The notes beneath the pieces were generated by a model, which searched no databases, was not told where the DNA came from, and was given only the letters and a program-made list of their open reading frames with translations. This document shows positions 48,814 to 58,971 of a stretch of DNA of 64,000 nucleotides, in pieces (the stretch's first letter is position 1; the number at the start of each line of letters is the position of its first letter). Both the position numbers and the translations under genes were made by a program. The DNA lies in NCBI GenBank assembly GCA_036435485.1, contig CM071597.1, forward strand, positions 172,094,147-172,158,146, read 5' to 3'. Source of the stretch: Saposhnikovia divaricata. Its lineage: Eukaryota > Streptophyta > Magnoliopsida > Apiales > Apiaceae.

Positions 48814-49555
48814 TCAACTTCTAGAAACTACTCGCAACAAGTGAGAAGAATATTGACGCATGATAGTAACGACTAGGTTGTTGAAAGCAGCTACTCTAAA
48901 CTATCTGATGCTGTTACGTGACATACTGTCATGTATTATATGTACTCATCTTATAGTTTAAATAAACTGACAATGTGCATACTGAAAATTTTTGGAGACA
49001 GTTTTACCCGGTGGGCAGATGTAGATTCTGAGAAATAATTGGAACTTATATTTACCAGAAACTGCAATCTGGTTTTCTTTAGCATGGTATTACGGAGTAG
49101 TTTTTTGTCACAAACTCTTAAAAATCGGTAAGGCTGGATCATATGCCTCGCAGATTTTAGCAAAACCAACCAAATATACTCAGTATATAGCTTAAAGCAA
49201 GTAGATATGATGCACGTAAACTTCACCTTCATTTAAATTAAAAAAAATTAAGAAAAATATTTTCGGAAAGATGCTCGATTTTGAGATGTACATTTATCTG
49301 ACCTAATTTGAATTGAAAATTAAGAAGATGTTTGTAGAAAGATCCTCGACTTTGAAAGTGAAATTAAAAGATCTTACCAAACGCGAGACAAAAAAATTAT
49401 TAAGGAAGAACATATATCACACATGAGAGTTAAGAGTACACCAAGTAGAATAGAGAGAGGGAGATAATACATTAAGCACAGTAAATAACAATTTTAAATT
49501 CATATTATATTATGTGCTAGTTTAAGTTATAACATACTACGAGACCTATCCATTA
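48814..49555. other. FMO3 3' flank, nothing further recognised
   Basis: AT-rich DNA with AATAAA at about 48961 as a plausible poly(A) signal for FMO3. No gene or clear repeat was seen. Confidence 0.5.
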
Positions 49556-49557
49556 GG

Positions 49558-50060
49558 GATGCTCGCGGGTTGGGTTGGGCGGGTTACAAATAATTTAGTA
49601 ACCCAACCCAATTAGTTCGGGTTTATAAAATTCAAACCCATCGTAAATCTTACTAAAGTCGGGTTGGGTTGGGTTGGTTCAGCTTCATCGGGTTTATCAG
49701 GTTAACTATAAAGTAAAAGTTAGTGCAACACATATTTGTATTTGTTGGTTAATGATAAAACAACTCGATGTCCAAGAATTAAAGTCATGTGCAACTTAAC
49801 CTAGTATGCAATTATACAATTGATCACCACATGTGCAAATTACAATACACTACAATTTATAAAACTAAATTGTATTACACATAAATAGAACATTGTCTTA
49901 AATATCTTTAATTCATAATTTTAGTGTGGAACATGTAATAATATATCCAAAGAATCTTAATTTAAGTCAAGTAGTAAATTAGTAGTACGGCTCATTAGTG
50001 CATAATATATGTCGGGTTGAATTGGGTTAAAATTATCAAAACCCTAACCCAACCCATTTA
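49558..50060. repeat. GGGTTGGGTT-rich relic, possibly a hAT MITE
   Basis: The left edge TAGGGATGCTCGCGGGTTGG starts a run of GGGTTGGGTT phrases with their complements AACCCAACCC close by. The right side again has CGGGTTGAATTGGGTT and CCCTAACCCAACCC. TAGGGxTG-type ends with such phrases are typical of plant hAT MITEs. The right terminus is not clean and no 8-bp duplication was found. Confidence 0.4.
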
Positions 50061-50061
50061 A

Positions 50062-50593
50062 TTCGAATAAAAAAATATCCGAATATTGAAATTTTTAAAA
50101 TTGTTGATTAACATCCTTCCGTCAGCATTGATTAACATCCTTCCGTCAGCATTGAGTAACGTCCAGTATTTGACTAACGGACGTTAGTCAATGCTGACGT
50201 GGCAATGTCGGAAAAATCGAAATTTCACGAATTGAAGTGAAAATTTGACATGTTAATCTACGATTGATCAGAAGAACACGGGTGATGAAAGTTTTCAATT
50301 TCGAGTTCACTGACCTATAAAAATCTGCAGATTTTAGTAAGTTTTTTTTAGTGTTATTGAAATTAAAATGCAAATTTCTACATGTTAGTAAATTCGAAAT
50401 CAAAAACTTTCATCACCTATGTTCATATAATCATTCGTAGATTAACTTGTTAAATTTTCACTTCATTCCGTGAAATTTTAATTTTTCCAACATTGTCACG
50501 TTAGCATTGACTAACGTCCGTTAGTCAAATACTGACGGAAAGATGTCTATCAAAAATTTTAAAAATTTTAGCTATCCGAATATATTTTTTTTA
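50062..50593. mobile_element. about 530-bp foldback MITE
   Basis: Long inverted arms are visible. TTGACTAACGGACGTTAGTCAATGC on the left is mirrored at 50505-50540, and the similarity extends about 150 bp inward (TGAAGTGAAAATTT; GGTGATGAAAGTTTT). It also extends outward to ATCCGAATA near both edges. The left arm has a 28-bp tandem duplication containing ACATCCTTCCGTCAGCATTG. A target duplication could not be fixed. Confidence 0.65.
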
Positions 50594-50916
50594 TAGTTCA
50601 GGGATCTAATCCAAAAATAGCATATAATTTATGGACAAAATAATTTATTTTCCTTAAATTAATCTTTACTCTAAATTGGCATCTTCAAGAACTCATATTT
50701 AAGGTCACATTTTCATTTAAAACTCGAATCTAATTTCAGATGCTTCGATTGCCTTCTCAGCTCTCACTCTCCTTCTCGGTCTTGATATCACTATGCCCTT
50801 CGTCCTTCTCACTGGAATGGACATTTATCCCATCCAAATTACATATAATTATGCTAAAGTTTTTGAAATAATAATGACAGCTCAAGTGTCCCAACAAAAA
50901 AAATTTATTAATAGTA

Positions 50917-51174
50917 CTCCCTCCGTCTCATAATATGTTTCCTGTTTTTAAAAATACGTTTGCCAACGCACACTTTTGATTGTTAATATCTTGAATTTCG
51001 TATTAGTACTAAATATAAAAATTTCACTGTATTAAAGTACTCATAAATACGAATCCAACAAGATCACTCATGACTATATTTTATTTAATAAATTATGCGT
51101 TAATTAACAATCAACCGTTTATAATGAACAGTGTCCAAAGTCAAAATAGGAAAGACATAGTGAGACGGAGGGAG
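50917..51174. mobile_element. 258-bp mariner-like MITE
   Basis: Ends CTCCCTCCGTCTCA and TGAGACGGAGGGAG are perfect inverted repeats flanked by TA (50915-50916 and 51175-51176). The interior phrase TTTCACTGTATTAAAGTACT matches the complement of the element at 30110-30368, so the two are one family in opposite orientation. Confidence 0.88.
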
Positions 51175-51596
51175 TATTGGCTAACATGATATAAAATATT
51201 GATTATCTAAAATTAAAATTAAAATATTGATTATGTAAAATTTGCTAAATCTCCTGTAAGGTGTTGTGGTCCGATGAAATTGTTATAATGATTTGTTACA
51301 TTTTAAAAATAATATCTTATTATTATTTTAAGTTATTTGAAGTCGAATGTATTATTTTAATAAGGCAAAGACAACTGGCAAGAAATGATGTGGAGTTTTA
51401 CTACATATCTCTAAATGTTCAATAAATATGATCAATGTAATGAGTTTGGCTAAAATTTATCTAAAAATTATGTACCACTGAAGTGCAAAATATTTTACAT
51501 ATTATTTATAATTCTTATTTATGATTAATAATTTAAAAATTTAACTAAAAAATGTCTCCCATTAAAAATGCTTTAAACTTTAATTTGAAATTAGAA

Positions 51597-52130
51597 CATC
51601 ACATATGCTAGTACATTGAACTGGTTAATTTTTCAACCTCTCACCGTCTCTTTGTTTTTCTATTAAGTAAATCAACTTAAAATATGTACTACTTGGACTT
51701 GTTTGATGGCTCATTTTTCAACCTTACATCAAACTATACATTGAATAGCGCAATCATATAAAGGGGGTGTTTGAGGAACTTTTTTCCAGAATAAGTCAAT
51801 TTATTTTAAGACAAAGTTAGAGATTCTTAACTTTCCAATTTATTTTCCAACTTATTTTTGTAACTTATTAAATCTCAAACATACATTAAATACTTATATA
51901 AAAAAAAAAATTTATCAAATTTTTATTCGAAAATAAGTCCGTAAATCAATAAGAAAAGTTATGAACTTTACATCACATACTGGTACATTGAACTGGTTAA
52001 TTTTTCAACCTCCCACCATCTCTTTGTTTTTCTATTAGTAATCAACTTAAAATATGTACTATTTGAACTTGTTCGAGGGCTCATTTTTCAACCTTACATC
52101 AAACTATACATTGAATAGCACAATCACATA
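51597..52130. repeat. direct duplication of about 160 bp with a spacer
   Basis: The block 51597-51760 recurs at 51971-52130 with about 90 percent match by eye (shared phrases GTACATTGAACTGGTTAATT and ATCAAACTATACATTGAATA). The 210-bp spacer begins GGGGGTGTTTGAGGAAC. It may be a local segmental duplication or the arms of an unrecognised element. Confidence 0.7.
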
Positions 52131-52244
52131 TTTTACTGTCTGCACTCCCCTAATCACTGGCATAACTTTCGGCCGCATAGGTGCATTCACATAAAATATA
52201 TTTTTCAAAAAATTGTTTTTCTGAATAGCTTAATTTAAAAAAAA

Positions 52245-52767
52245 GGTTAATTATCATATAGGTCACTTATTACATGTAAATTTATCAAATGAATCACTGG
52301 ATTTTTTGGATCTCTTTTAAACCACTCAATACAAGACACTCCGTTAACTTTCAAAAAATAAAAGTAATTTTTTGTTAATTATGCACATTTTTCTTAAATG
52401 GTACCGTAACTAAATGAATAATTGTTAAATTTTAGTATTTTAGATAATACAATTAGATTTTTAAAAATTCATTTACTATTTACTATCTATTTTTAATTTA
52501 TAGTTACTTTCCTTACTTTAATTAAAAATAAATAGTAAATGAATTCTAAATATATTATCTGAAATACTAGAATTTAACAATTATTCATTTGGTTGCGGTA
52601 GTATTCAAGAAAAAATGTGTAGAATTAACAAAAGATTACTTTTATTTTTCAAAAGTTAATGGAGTGTAACACCTTTTGTATTGAGTAGTTTAAAAGAGAC
52701 CGAAAAAACTCAATAATCCACTTGGTACATTGACATATAATAAGTGACCTATATGATAATTAACTCC
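52245..52767. mobile_element. about 520-bp MULE-type foldback MITE
   Basis: Nearly the whole element is an inverted repeat. GGTTAATTATCATATAGGTC at the left mirrors GACCTATATGATAATTAACT at the right, and the arms meet near 52500. Flanks TTAAAAAAAA and TTAAAACAAA suggest a 10-bp duplication with one change. There is no ORF. Confidence 0.75.
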
Positions 52768-53017
52768 TTAAAACAAATGCATCAACAACCGAAACTTTTG
52801 GGTTTTTATTCCATTCTTGGGAATAAGCCATTTTTTTAAATCATCTAATAACCCCTAGTCCCCTACTGTTGTGTTGTTTTTTGGGTGAAGGAGGTAAATA
52901 CCTGTTTTTTACATAAAACTGATGAAAATAATGATTTTGGGAGAAGATAGTTGAAAATAACGGATTGAATACGCATTTTATTCGGAATACATATTATACG
53001 CATTTGTTAGTTGGGTA

Positions 53018-53536
53018 TGGTTGTGGAATAAAAACTAGGTTACTAGTATTGCGGCTAAGGTTGGTGTATTTAATGCAAAGGTGTGTGAGCTTCGTGCTTT
53101 AATGGTTGCTCTTGTACTCGTGGCTGACTCTGCCTTCACAAGATGCCTACGTACTTTGATGAATATCAAAGATCAAGCCAAAAAACGTAGTTCTGAGAAT
53201 GAGGGGTCAGGCCCTCTATATAGGCTAAAAAGCCTTAGAATTATGGTAGGATTCGGAGACTGGGTGGACAAGTCTTTGAGGAAGGTTCTAGATCTATTCC
53301 TTATAGGAATCAGTTTCCATATTGAATTGGATGCCTTGGTGGCTAAGTCTGAAGGGGATATTATCCTTATCCAACTCTTATTTCCTGAGCTGTTTATTAC
53401 CCTTAATATTAATTACGAAATTAATATTATAAATAGGGTTTGGGCCCATCTGGTGGGCCCCACGTCTGGACCATTCCGGGTCTAATTAATACCACATTAA
53501 ATGTGTCTTTAAGGCTTACTTTTAGCCCATATCATT
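53018..53536 (-). repeat. putative 3' LTR of Gypsy-D
   Basis: Read leftward it starts TGATATGGGC and ends about ATTCCACAACCA (53018) or ATTCCACA (53022). It has a TATATAG box with GAGGGCC near 53215-53223. The partner LTR is outside the window, so the edges are inferred from TG/CA ends and the adjacent polypurine tract. Confidence 0.6.
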
Positions 53537-53867
53537 TGCCCCACAACTTCTAGGAAAACTGATCAGGTTTTCCTTGAAGTTTTAACTGCTTTTCTTGAGA
53601 CTTGGGCCAGGGTTTTGTACACTAGTGTTTCACAAATGTCGTCTTGATGCAAAGTGTGGAGCGACCGACACGTTTACGACGATATGCCTTATTCGAGGCT
53701 AAGCAATTTATCTTCCATAACTTCAGTTACAGAATATTTTTCTCAAGGAATTATTTATGAGATTCCTCGTATTTCCATATTTATCCTATTATGATACCCA
53801 TAGGTATCAAAATTCCATGTCCGTGAAGATTTGCTGTCAAAAAATCAACTTTTATAGCAAATTTCGA

Positions 53868-54415
53868 CCAGGATTGAGGCTTTTCGACCAGGAATTCGAC
53901 CAGGAATTCGACCAGAATTCTGGTCGAAATAAGGCCTTCTTTAGTTTCCTGATCGAAGGGATTTTCGACCAGGATTCTTGGTCGTTTCGACCAGGATCTT
54001 GGTCGAAATAAGCGTCCAATTGTTTTGGTCGAAGGGATTTTCGACCAGGATTCCTGGTCGTTTCGACCAGGATCTTGGTCGAAATAAGGGCCTTAGAATG
54101 GCTTTGGTCGAAGGGTTTTTCGACCAGGATTCTTGGTCGTTTCGACCAGGATTCTGGTCGAAATAAGGGCGTTTCCAACGCTTTGGTCGAAGGATTTTTC
54201 GACCAGGATTCTTGGTCGTTTCGACCAGGATTCTGGTCGAAATAAGGGCGTTTCCAACGCTTTGGTCGAAGGATTTTTCGACCAGGATTCTTGATCGTTT
54301 CGACCAGGATTCTGGTCGAAATAAGGGCGTTTCCAACGCTTTGGCCGAAGGATTTTTCGACCAGGATTCTTGGTCGTTTCGACCAGGATTCTGGTCGAAA
54401 TAAGGGCCACTTTGG
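53868..54415. repeat. 79-bp palindrome-rich tandem array in Gypsy-D
   Basis: Six or so units have a 79-bp pitch (clear starts at 54212, 54291 and 54370), with shorter degenerate copies at the left. Each unit holds TTCGACCAGGATTCTTGGTC, then a second TTCGACCAGGATTCTGGTCGAA, which is a near-perfect palindrome. The last three or four units are almost identical. Hypervariable tandem repeats in the 3' untranslated region are known for Tat elements and can seed satellites. Confidence 0.9.
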
Positions 54416-54771
54416 CTTTGGGCCTATTCTTATTGGGCCTCATAGGTTTATTGCATATTTTACAAAAATACCTTTTTTCTTTTCAGAATGGGCTTGACCT
54501 CATAGCTGTTATTGGACCTATCCAGGCTATTCTTAATTCAAATCCAAATTTAGGATCTTTTGTCTATGATATTTTTCAAAATATCTATGATGTTTTTTCA
54601 AAATTCAAAATATCTATGATATTTTTCCAAGATATTTTTCTAAGAATGTCCTAGAATTGGGCCTTAATTTGGGCCGGTTTCATGGGCTTTTACTAGGTCA
54701 ACTTCGGAATTTTGACCTGTCATTGTAGGTTTTCTGACCGTTTCGAGGAATTTTGACCAGCTGAAAAGTTG

Positions 54772-54779
54772 TATATAAG
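54772..54779 (+). promoter_or_regulatory. TATA box of the Gypsy-D antisense gene
   Basis: TATATAAG lies 270 bp before the start codon at 55042. It is followed by a CT-rich leader (TTCACTTTCTCATTCTCAC) of the sort seen in plant 5' UTRs. The predicted transcript would start near 54805. Confidence 0.55.
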
Positions 54780-55041
54780 AGTGAGAGTGGAGAGTTCACT
54801 TTCTCATTCTCACTTCTACTCAAACACTTCACAAGAAATTCTCTCTATAGTTCTCTTTATTTTAAGGCGATTTCCGGCGAGAGTTTTTTGGCGAAGCTCT
54901 TCCCCCTCACGGTGGTTTCTGGGTTTTTCCTTGAAGATTTCTTCAAACCTTCATACTTTCTGGGTTTTCTTTGAAGATTTCTTCAAATTTTCTTATTTTC
55001 TGGGTTTTAGCGGAGCTTCAAACCTTTTTCCAGGAGCATCA

Positions 55042-56950
55042 ATGGAGGACAAAGCTAAGTCCCGTCTTGCAAAAATGAATTCTGCCTCCTCCAAAGGTAC
55101 GATCACCATTCGCTCTTCCTACACATCTCTAGTAGACATGTTAAATCAACGTGGAGATGATTACCCTTCTTTGTCAGAATTAGATGCGTATGACTGCTGT
55201 AGCTCATATCATGATGTTGAGGAAATCACTAGATATAACAAACTTTTTAAAATCAAGTCACCTTATAAACTTGTCCCAGCTGAGCCAGGTGACAGACCTT
55301 GTCACTGGAAACCCAATTCTTTGTGTGTTTATAGGGAGAGTTTAGTAGCTGGTCTTCGCTTTCCGTTTCATGAATTCATTCCTAGACTTTTAGCTGATGT
55401 TCAAATTAGTCCGTGTCAACTCCCGCCAAATGCGTGGAGAATCATATTATGTTTCATGGTTTTGTGTCTCAGACAACAACTCCCTTTATCTGTTGCGCTT
55501 TTTCGCAAAATTTTTCAATTTTACAATAGTCCTGCCACGAACCCTGGCTGGGTATATGTTAAACTCCGCACTAGAGTTCCCCCACTTTTTAATGGCAAGT
55601 CAATCCCTGATAATAATACGGGCTGGAAAAATGAGTTTGCATACTTAGAGTGGGACGGAGGTGATTGGGGCACTCTCTTTAGGCAGACATTTTCGAGAGT
55701 TTCAGACGGAAGCGCTAAGGGAATCGTCCTTAGTACCGAGGAACAGGCCGCTTATAATACTCTGACCCAGGCAGATGGTAGTTCTATTACGTGCCTAAGC
55801 CTTTTAAATGAGGAATCTCTAAGGGGAGTAGGCCTTTCCAGAGTTTCTGAACGGGGTAATTTTCTTACTAATCTTTGCCATTTACTTTTTTACTGAATTT
55901 ATTCCAACTCGTTTTTGGTTATTCTTGCAGTTGTGAAGTTGATTGTGGAGGCTGCGCCCTCTCCTGATGAAGAGACTTCCAGGATGGCTCGAGCTAAGAG
56001 GGCTGCTGACCCTCGAGGGAAAAACACAGAGCCTCCTTTTCTACGCCCTCACAAGGTCCAGAAAGGAGACTTGAGGTATGGTGACATAGCTGGATTGGAG
56101 GGGAGCTCCCAGGTTAACGTCCAGTCGACAGTTTTTAAGCCTCCCTGGGGCTTCAGAAAGCAGGATTCTGTGGTGGGCTCTACCAAGCATTCCATGGATT
56201 GGTCTTTGAACTCAATCACCACTCCTGACTATAAGGACATGGTCCTTAATGGAGGTATTGGAGAGTCAGAGGCGCTTGGTGCTCAGGCTATTGCTGTGGT
56301 GAGTCTCGAACTTTGTCTTTTCAATACCTTAACGGCTTAGATTCATTATTTGATTTTAATGCTAACCTTTCATGCAGGCTAACGTCCATTTCCAAAGCTT
56401 GGTTCATAAAGCCAAAGCTTGGAAGGAGAAGGCCAAAGGTTTTGAGTCTGAGTCTCAGAAGAAGACTCTCCACATTAACCGACTGGAAGAACAGCTAAAG
56501 AAGAAGGATGAAGAGATGGTTGGGATGCATGCGGAGCTAGTTGCTCTGAAGGATGACAAGGAGAAGCATATTGATGACTATCTGGATTCGGATGAGTACA
56601 AGACTCTCATGGATCAGCATGATGAGATGCTCTTTCCTAGCCAGTTTACTGATGGGTGGACCAAAGCCCTTGAAGCAGTTCTGAGGCAGCATCCAGGGTT
56701 ATTCTTGCCTTCTGCTTTTCCTAGCCCTCATCTTCCCAGTGCCATGATACATGAGCCTGGTTCCAGTGAAGAGTTATTCGGGGAGGATGATGCTTTGGTC
56801 AAGGAGCATGCTACCGCCATCACTTCAGCCTTGGATCCCGAGCCTCCTCTAGCTCAGCCTGGTGCTGCTAACTCTGCTGATGATGGGTCTACTACTGAGA
56901 CTAGCTCTGAGGATGCTTCTCCTGCTAAGGAGGCCCCTAAGGCCCCTTAA
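55042..56950 (+). CDS. antisense three-exon gene of Gypsy-D (putative gypsy-type transposon protein)
   Basis: Three exons (55042-55855, 55931-56298, 56378-56950) with GT-AG introns of 75 and 79 bp give an open 584-aa protein starting MEDKAKSRLAKMNS. Residues about 50-240 resemble the plant family called putative gypsy-type transposon (PF04195-like), with GLRFPFHEFIPRLLADVQIS and WRIILCFMVLCLR as typical phrases. Residues about 405-455 form a charged coiled coil (RLEEQLKKKDEEM), and the tail is Ser/Glu/Pro/Ala-rich. No protease, RT or integrase motif is present. It lies opposite in strand to the integrase of the same element, has its own TATA box, and ends about 440 bp from the integrase stop in convergent orientation. 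AATAAA at about 57213 could end its transcript. The function of these antisense proteins is unknown. A host gene is less likely given the position. Confidence 0.75.
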
Positions 56951-57393
56951 GCTTTATTTATTTATCTTTTGTTTTTCTGAACTCTGGGTTTCCACCATTT
57001 GACTTGATAGCCTTCGGGCCTTTGTTTGTGTAACTTTTAACTTAACTATTTACGCAGTTAGTTTCTGTTCATTTTTCTTGTTTTTGCTCATAGTTCGTTA
57101 AACTTTAGAATTTTCGAGTACTTGGCCTCCTGGCTGGTACTAAACTCACAAGTTGGTTCAACATTCGTCTTTCGTTTGTTTTAACAAGGAAGAATAACTA
57201 ATAGAGAAAACAGAATAAATTCCATTATGCTGTCAAAGGACATCAATAAGATGGGTTCAACCCTTACATAGATACTTTATCTCCTACTGGGAGCAACATG
57301 CTCTATAATGGTTTCATTCGAACCTTATTTCTAATAAATAGATAAAAGTCCAAGCCTTTGTCAAAAGAACTTAAACATAATAAACTTTGAGGT
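56951..57393. other. convergent 3' region between the antisense gene and integrase
   Basis: A 443-bp non-coding gap shared by two converging reading frames. It has AATAAA at about 57213. No repeat was recognised. Confidence 0.5.
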
Positions 57394-58971
57394 TCACAGC
57401 ATGCCAAGTCGGGGCACCTCAACCCCATCCAAGGTTTCTAGCTTGTAGGATCCTCGTCCTAACACCTTTTTGACTAGATACGGTCCTTCCCAGTTTGGTG
57501 CTAACTTTCCTTTTTGGCCAACTCCTGAGGCTTCAATCTTCCTCAGAACCATGTCGCCTTGTCGAAAGAATCTTTCCTTAACTCTCTGGTTGTAATGAAA
57601 AGAGGCTTTCTTCTGATATTCAGCATTCCTAGCATTAGCTTCATCTCTAACCTCGTCAATTAGGTCAAGGGCAAGTCTCATCCCTTCTTCATTAGTTTCT
57701 GGCTCATATGCCTCGACTCGAGGTGATGCTTGCATGATCTCCAAAGGCACAACTGCCTCAGCTCCATAAGCCAGCAAAAATGGGGTTGCTCCAGTTGTTA
57801 CCTTACAAGTGGTACGATATGCCCAAAGTATGGGCAGCAATTCATCTACCCAAGTGTTCCTAGAGCGTTCGACCCTCTTCTTCAGTCCATCAAGGATAAT
57901 TCGATTAGCTACCTCAGCTTGCCCATTGGCTTGTGTATGTGCCATTGAGGTAAAACGGAGCTCAATCGCATTCTCTTCACAATACTTCTTAAACTCTTCA
58001 TTATTGAACTGTGTCCCATTGTCCGTCACAAGGATTCGTGGGATTCCATATCTGCAAATGATGTTCTCCCAAAAGAACTGGGAAACTTGTTTGGTGCTTA
58101 TCTTGGCCAGAGGTTTAGCCTCAATCCACTTAGTGAAGTAATCAATGGCCACTATCAGGAATTTCCTTTGTGCTGAAGCCATGGGAAAGGGTCCAAGTAT
58201 ATCCATCCCCCACATCGCAAATGGAATGGGAGAGTTAATCGAAGTCAACATCTCAGGCGGTTGCCTCACAATTGGGGCATGCTTCTGGCATCTCTCACAT
58301 CTCTTGACATAGTTTTGTGCATCAGCCAACATCTCCGGCCAATAGAACCCTAAACGAATTATCTTCTGAGCTAGGGCTCTGCCCCCCAAGTGTTGCCCAC
58401 AGATCCCTTCATGAACTTCCTCCAATGCTTCCCTTGCCTCTTGAGGCCTTAGACACTTCAAGTACGGGATGACAAACGACCTTTTGTACAGAATACTCTC
58501 AATCAAAGTATATCTCAACGCTCTTACTGAAAGTTTTCGTGCCTCCATGGCATTGTCTGGGAGCCACCCGGTCTCAAGGTGTGCCTTGATAGGATCTATC
58601 CAAGAGCCTCCTATATAAATTGGTGCCACTAACTTTGCGTTAACGGTCGGGGCCTTCAAGACCTGAAAGTAGACACTCTCAGCATAATTTTCTATCTCAG
58701 AAGAAGCAAACTTAGACAGGGCATCGGCCTTAATGTTTTCTTCTCTTGGGATGTGTTCAACATAGCACTCCTCAAACTGAGACATAACAGCCTTTACCAC
58801 TCTCAGGTATTTCGCCATAGTCTCATCCTTAGCCTCGAATTCACCATTTACTTGGGATACCACAAGCCGTGAATCTCCACAAACTTTGAGATTTTTGACC
58901 CTCATGATTCTAGCTAAACCCAAACCATCTATTAATGCCTCATACTCCGCCTCATTATTGGTAGTAGGAAA
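57394..58971 (-). CDS. Gypsy-D RNase H-integrase fragment
   Basis: Open from the Copia-C junction to a stop at 57394, about 525 codons. It starts inside RNase H (TTNNEAEYEALIDGL; GDSRLVVSQVNGEFEAKD; ENIKADALSKFAS). The integrase follows, with the zinc-binding region (H...GFYWPEML...CERCQKHA) and core motifs GMDILGPF, VTDNGTQF and ANGQAEVANR carrying the Asp, Asp and Glu. A Gypsy-type C-terminus (NWEGPYLVKKVLGRG) ends it, without an obvious chromodomain. The N-terminal part and RT are cut off by the Copia-C insertion. The frame shows no other damage, so Gypsy-D was probably intact until then. Confidence 0.9.
   Translation of the reverse strand, partial: FPTTNNEAEYEALIDGLGLARIMRVKNLKVCGDSRLVVSQVNGEFEAKDETMAKYLRVVKAVMSQFEECYVEHIPREENIKADALSKFASSEIENYAESVYFQVLKAPTVNAKLVAPIYIGGSWIDPIKAHLETGWLPDNAMEARKLSVRALRYTLIESILYKRSFVIPYLKCLRPQEAREALEEVHEGICGQHLGGRALAQKIIRLGFYWPEMLADAQNYVKRCERCQKHAPIVRQPPEMLTSINSPIPFAMWGMDILGPFPMASAQRKFLIVAIDYFTKWIEAKPLAKISTKQVSQFFWENIICRYGIPRILVTDNGTQFNNEEFKKYCEENAIELRFTSMAHTQANGQAEVANRIILDGLKKRVERSRNTWVDELLPILWAYRTTCKVTTGATPFLLAYGAEAVVPLEIMQASPRVEAYEPETNEEGMRLALDLIDEVRDEANARNAEYQKKASFHYNQRVKERFFRQGDMVLRKIEASGVGQKGKLAPNWEGPYLVKKVLGRGSYKLETLDGVEVPRLGML

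Larger units (their letters stand above)
53018..58971 (-). mobile_element. Gypsy-D: Tat/Grande-like element, 3' portion, cut by Copia-C
   Basis: On the minus strand the integrase ends at 57394. It is followed by an antisense gene (55042-56950), a 79-bp tandem array, and then the 3' LTR at the far left. A polypurine tract GTTGTGGGGCAAA (minus strand, complement of 53537-53550) borders that LTR. RNase H-integrase order and an antisense ORF between integrase and LTR are features of the Tat lineage (Grande, RIRE2, Ogre relatives). Copia-C interrupts the RNase H region at 58971 and the remainder lies beyond the window. Confidence 0.8.

Noticed and set aside
53081..53485. A 134-codon plus-strand ORF (MCELRALMVALVLV...)
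   Set aside because: It lies within the putative 3' LTR of Gypsy-D, on the strand opposite to the element, and shows no domain. The LTR reading explains the sequence better.
53852..54443. Several ORFs of 60-130 codons with repeated STRILVEI or RPESWSK peptides
   Set aside because: They are translations of the 79-bp tandem array on both strands and are not genes.
55042..56950. Host gene interpretation of the three-exon ORF
   Set aside because: Its similarity to gypsy-type transposon proteins and its position between integrase and LTR of Gypsy-D favour an element-borne antisense gene, though a host origin is not excluded.
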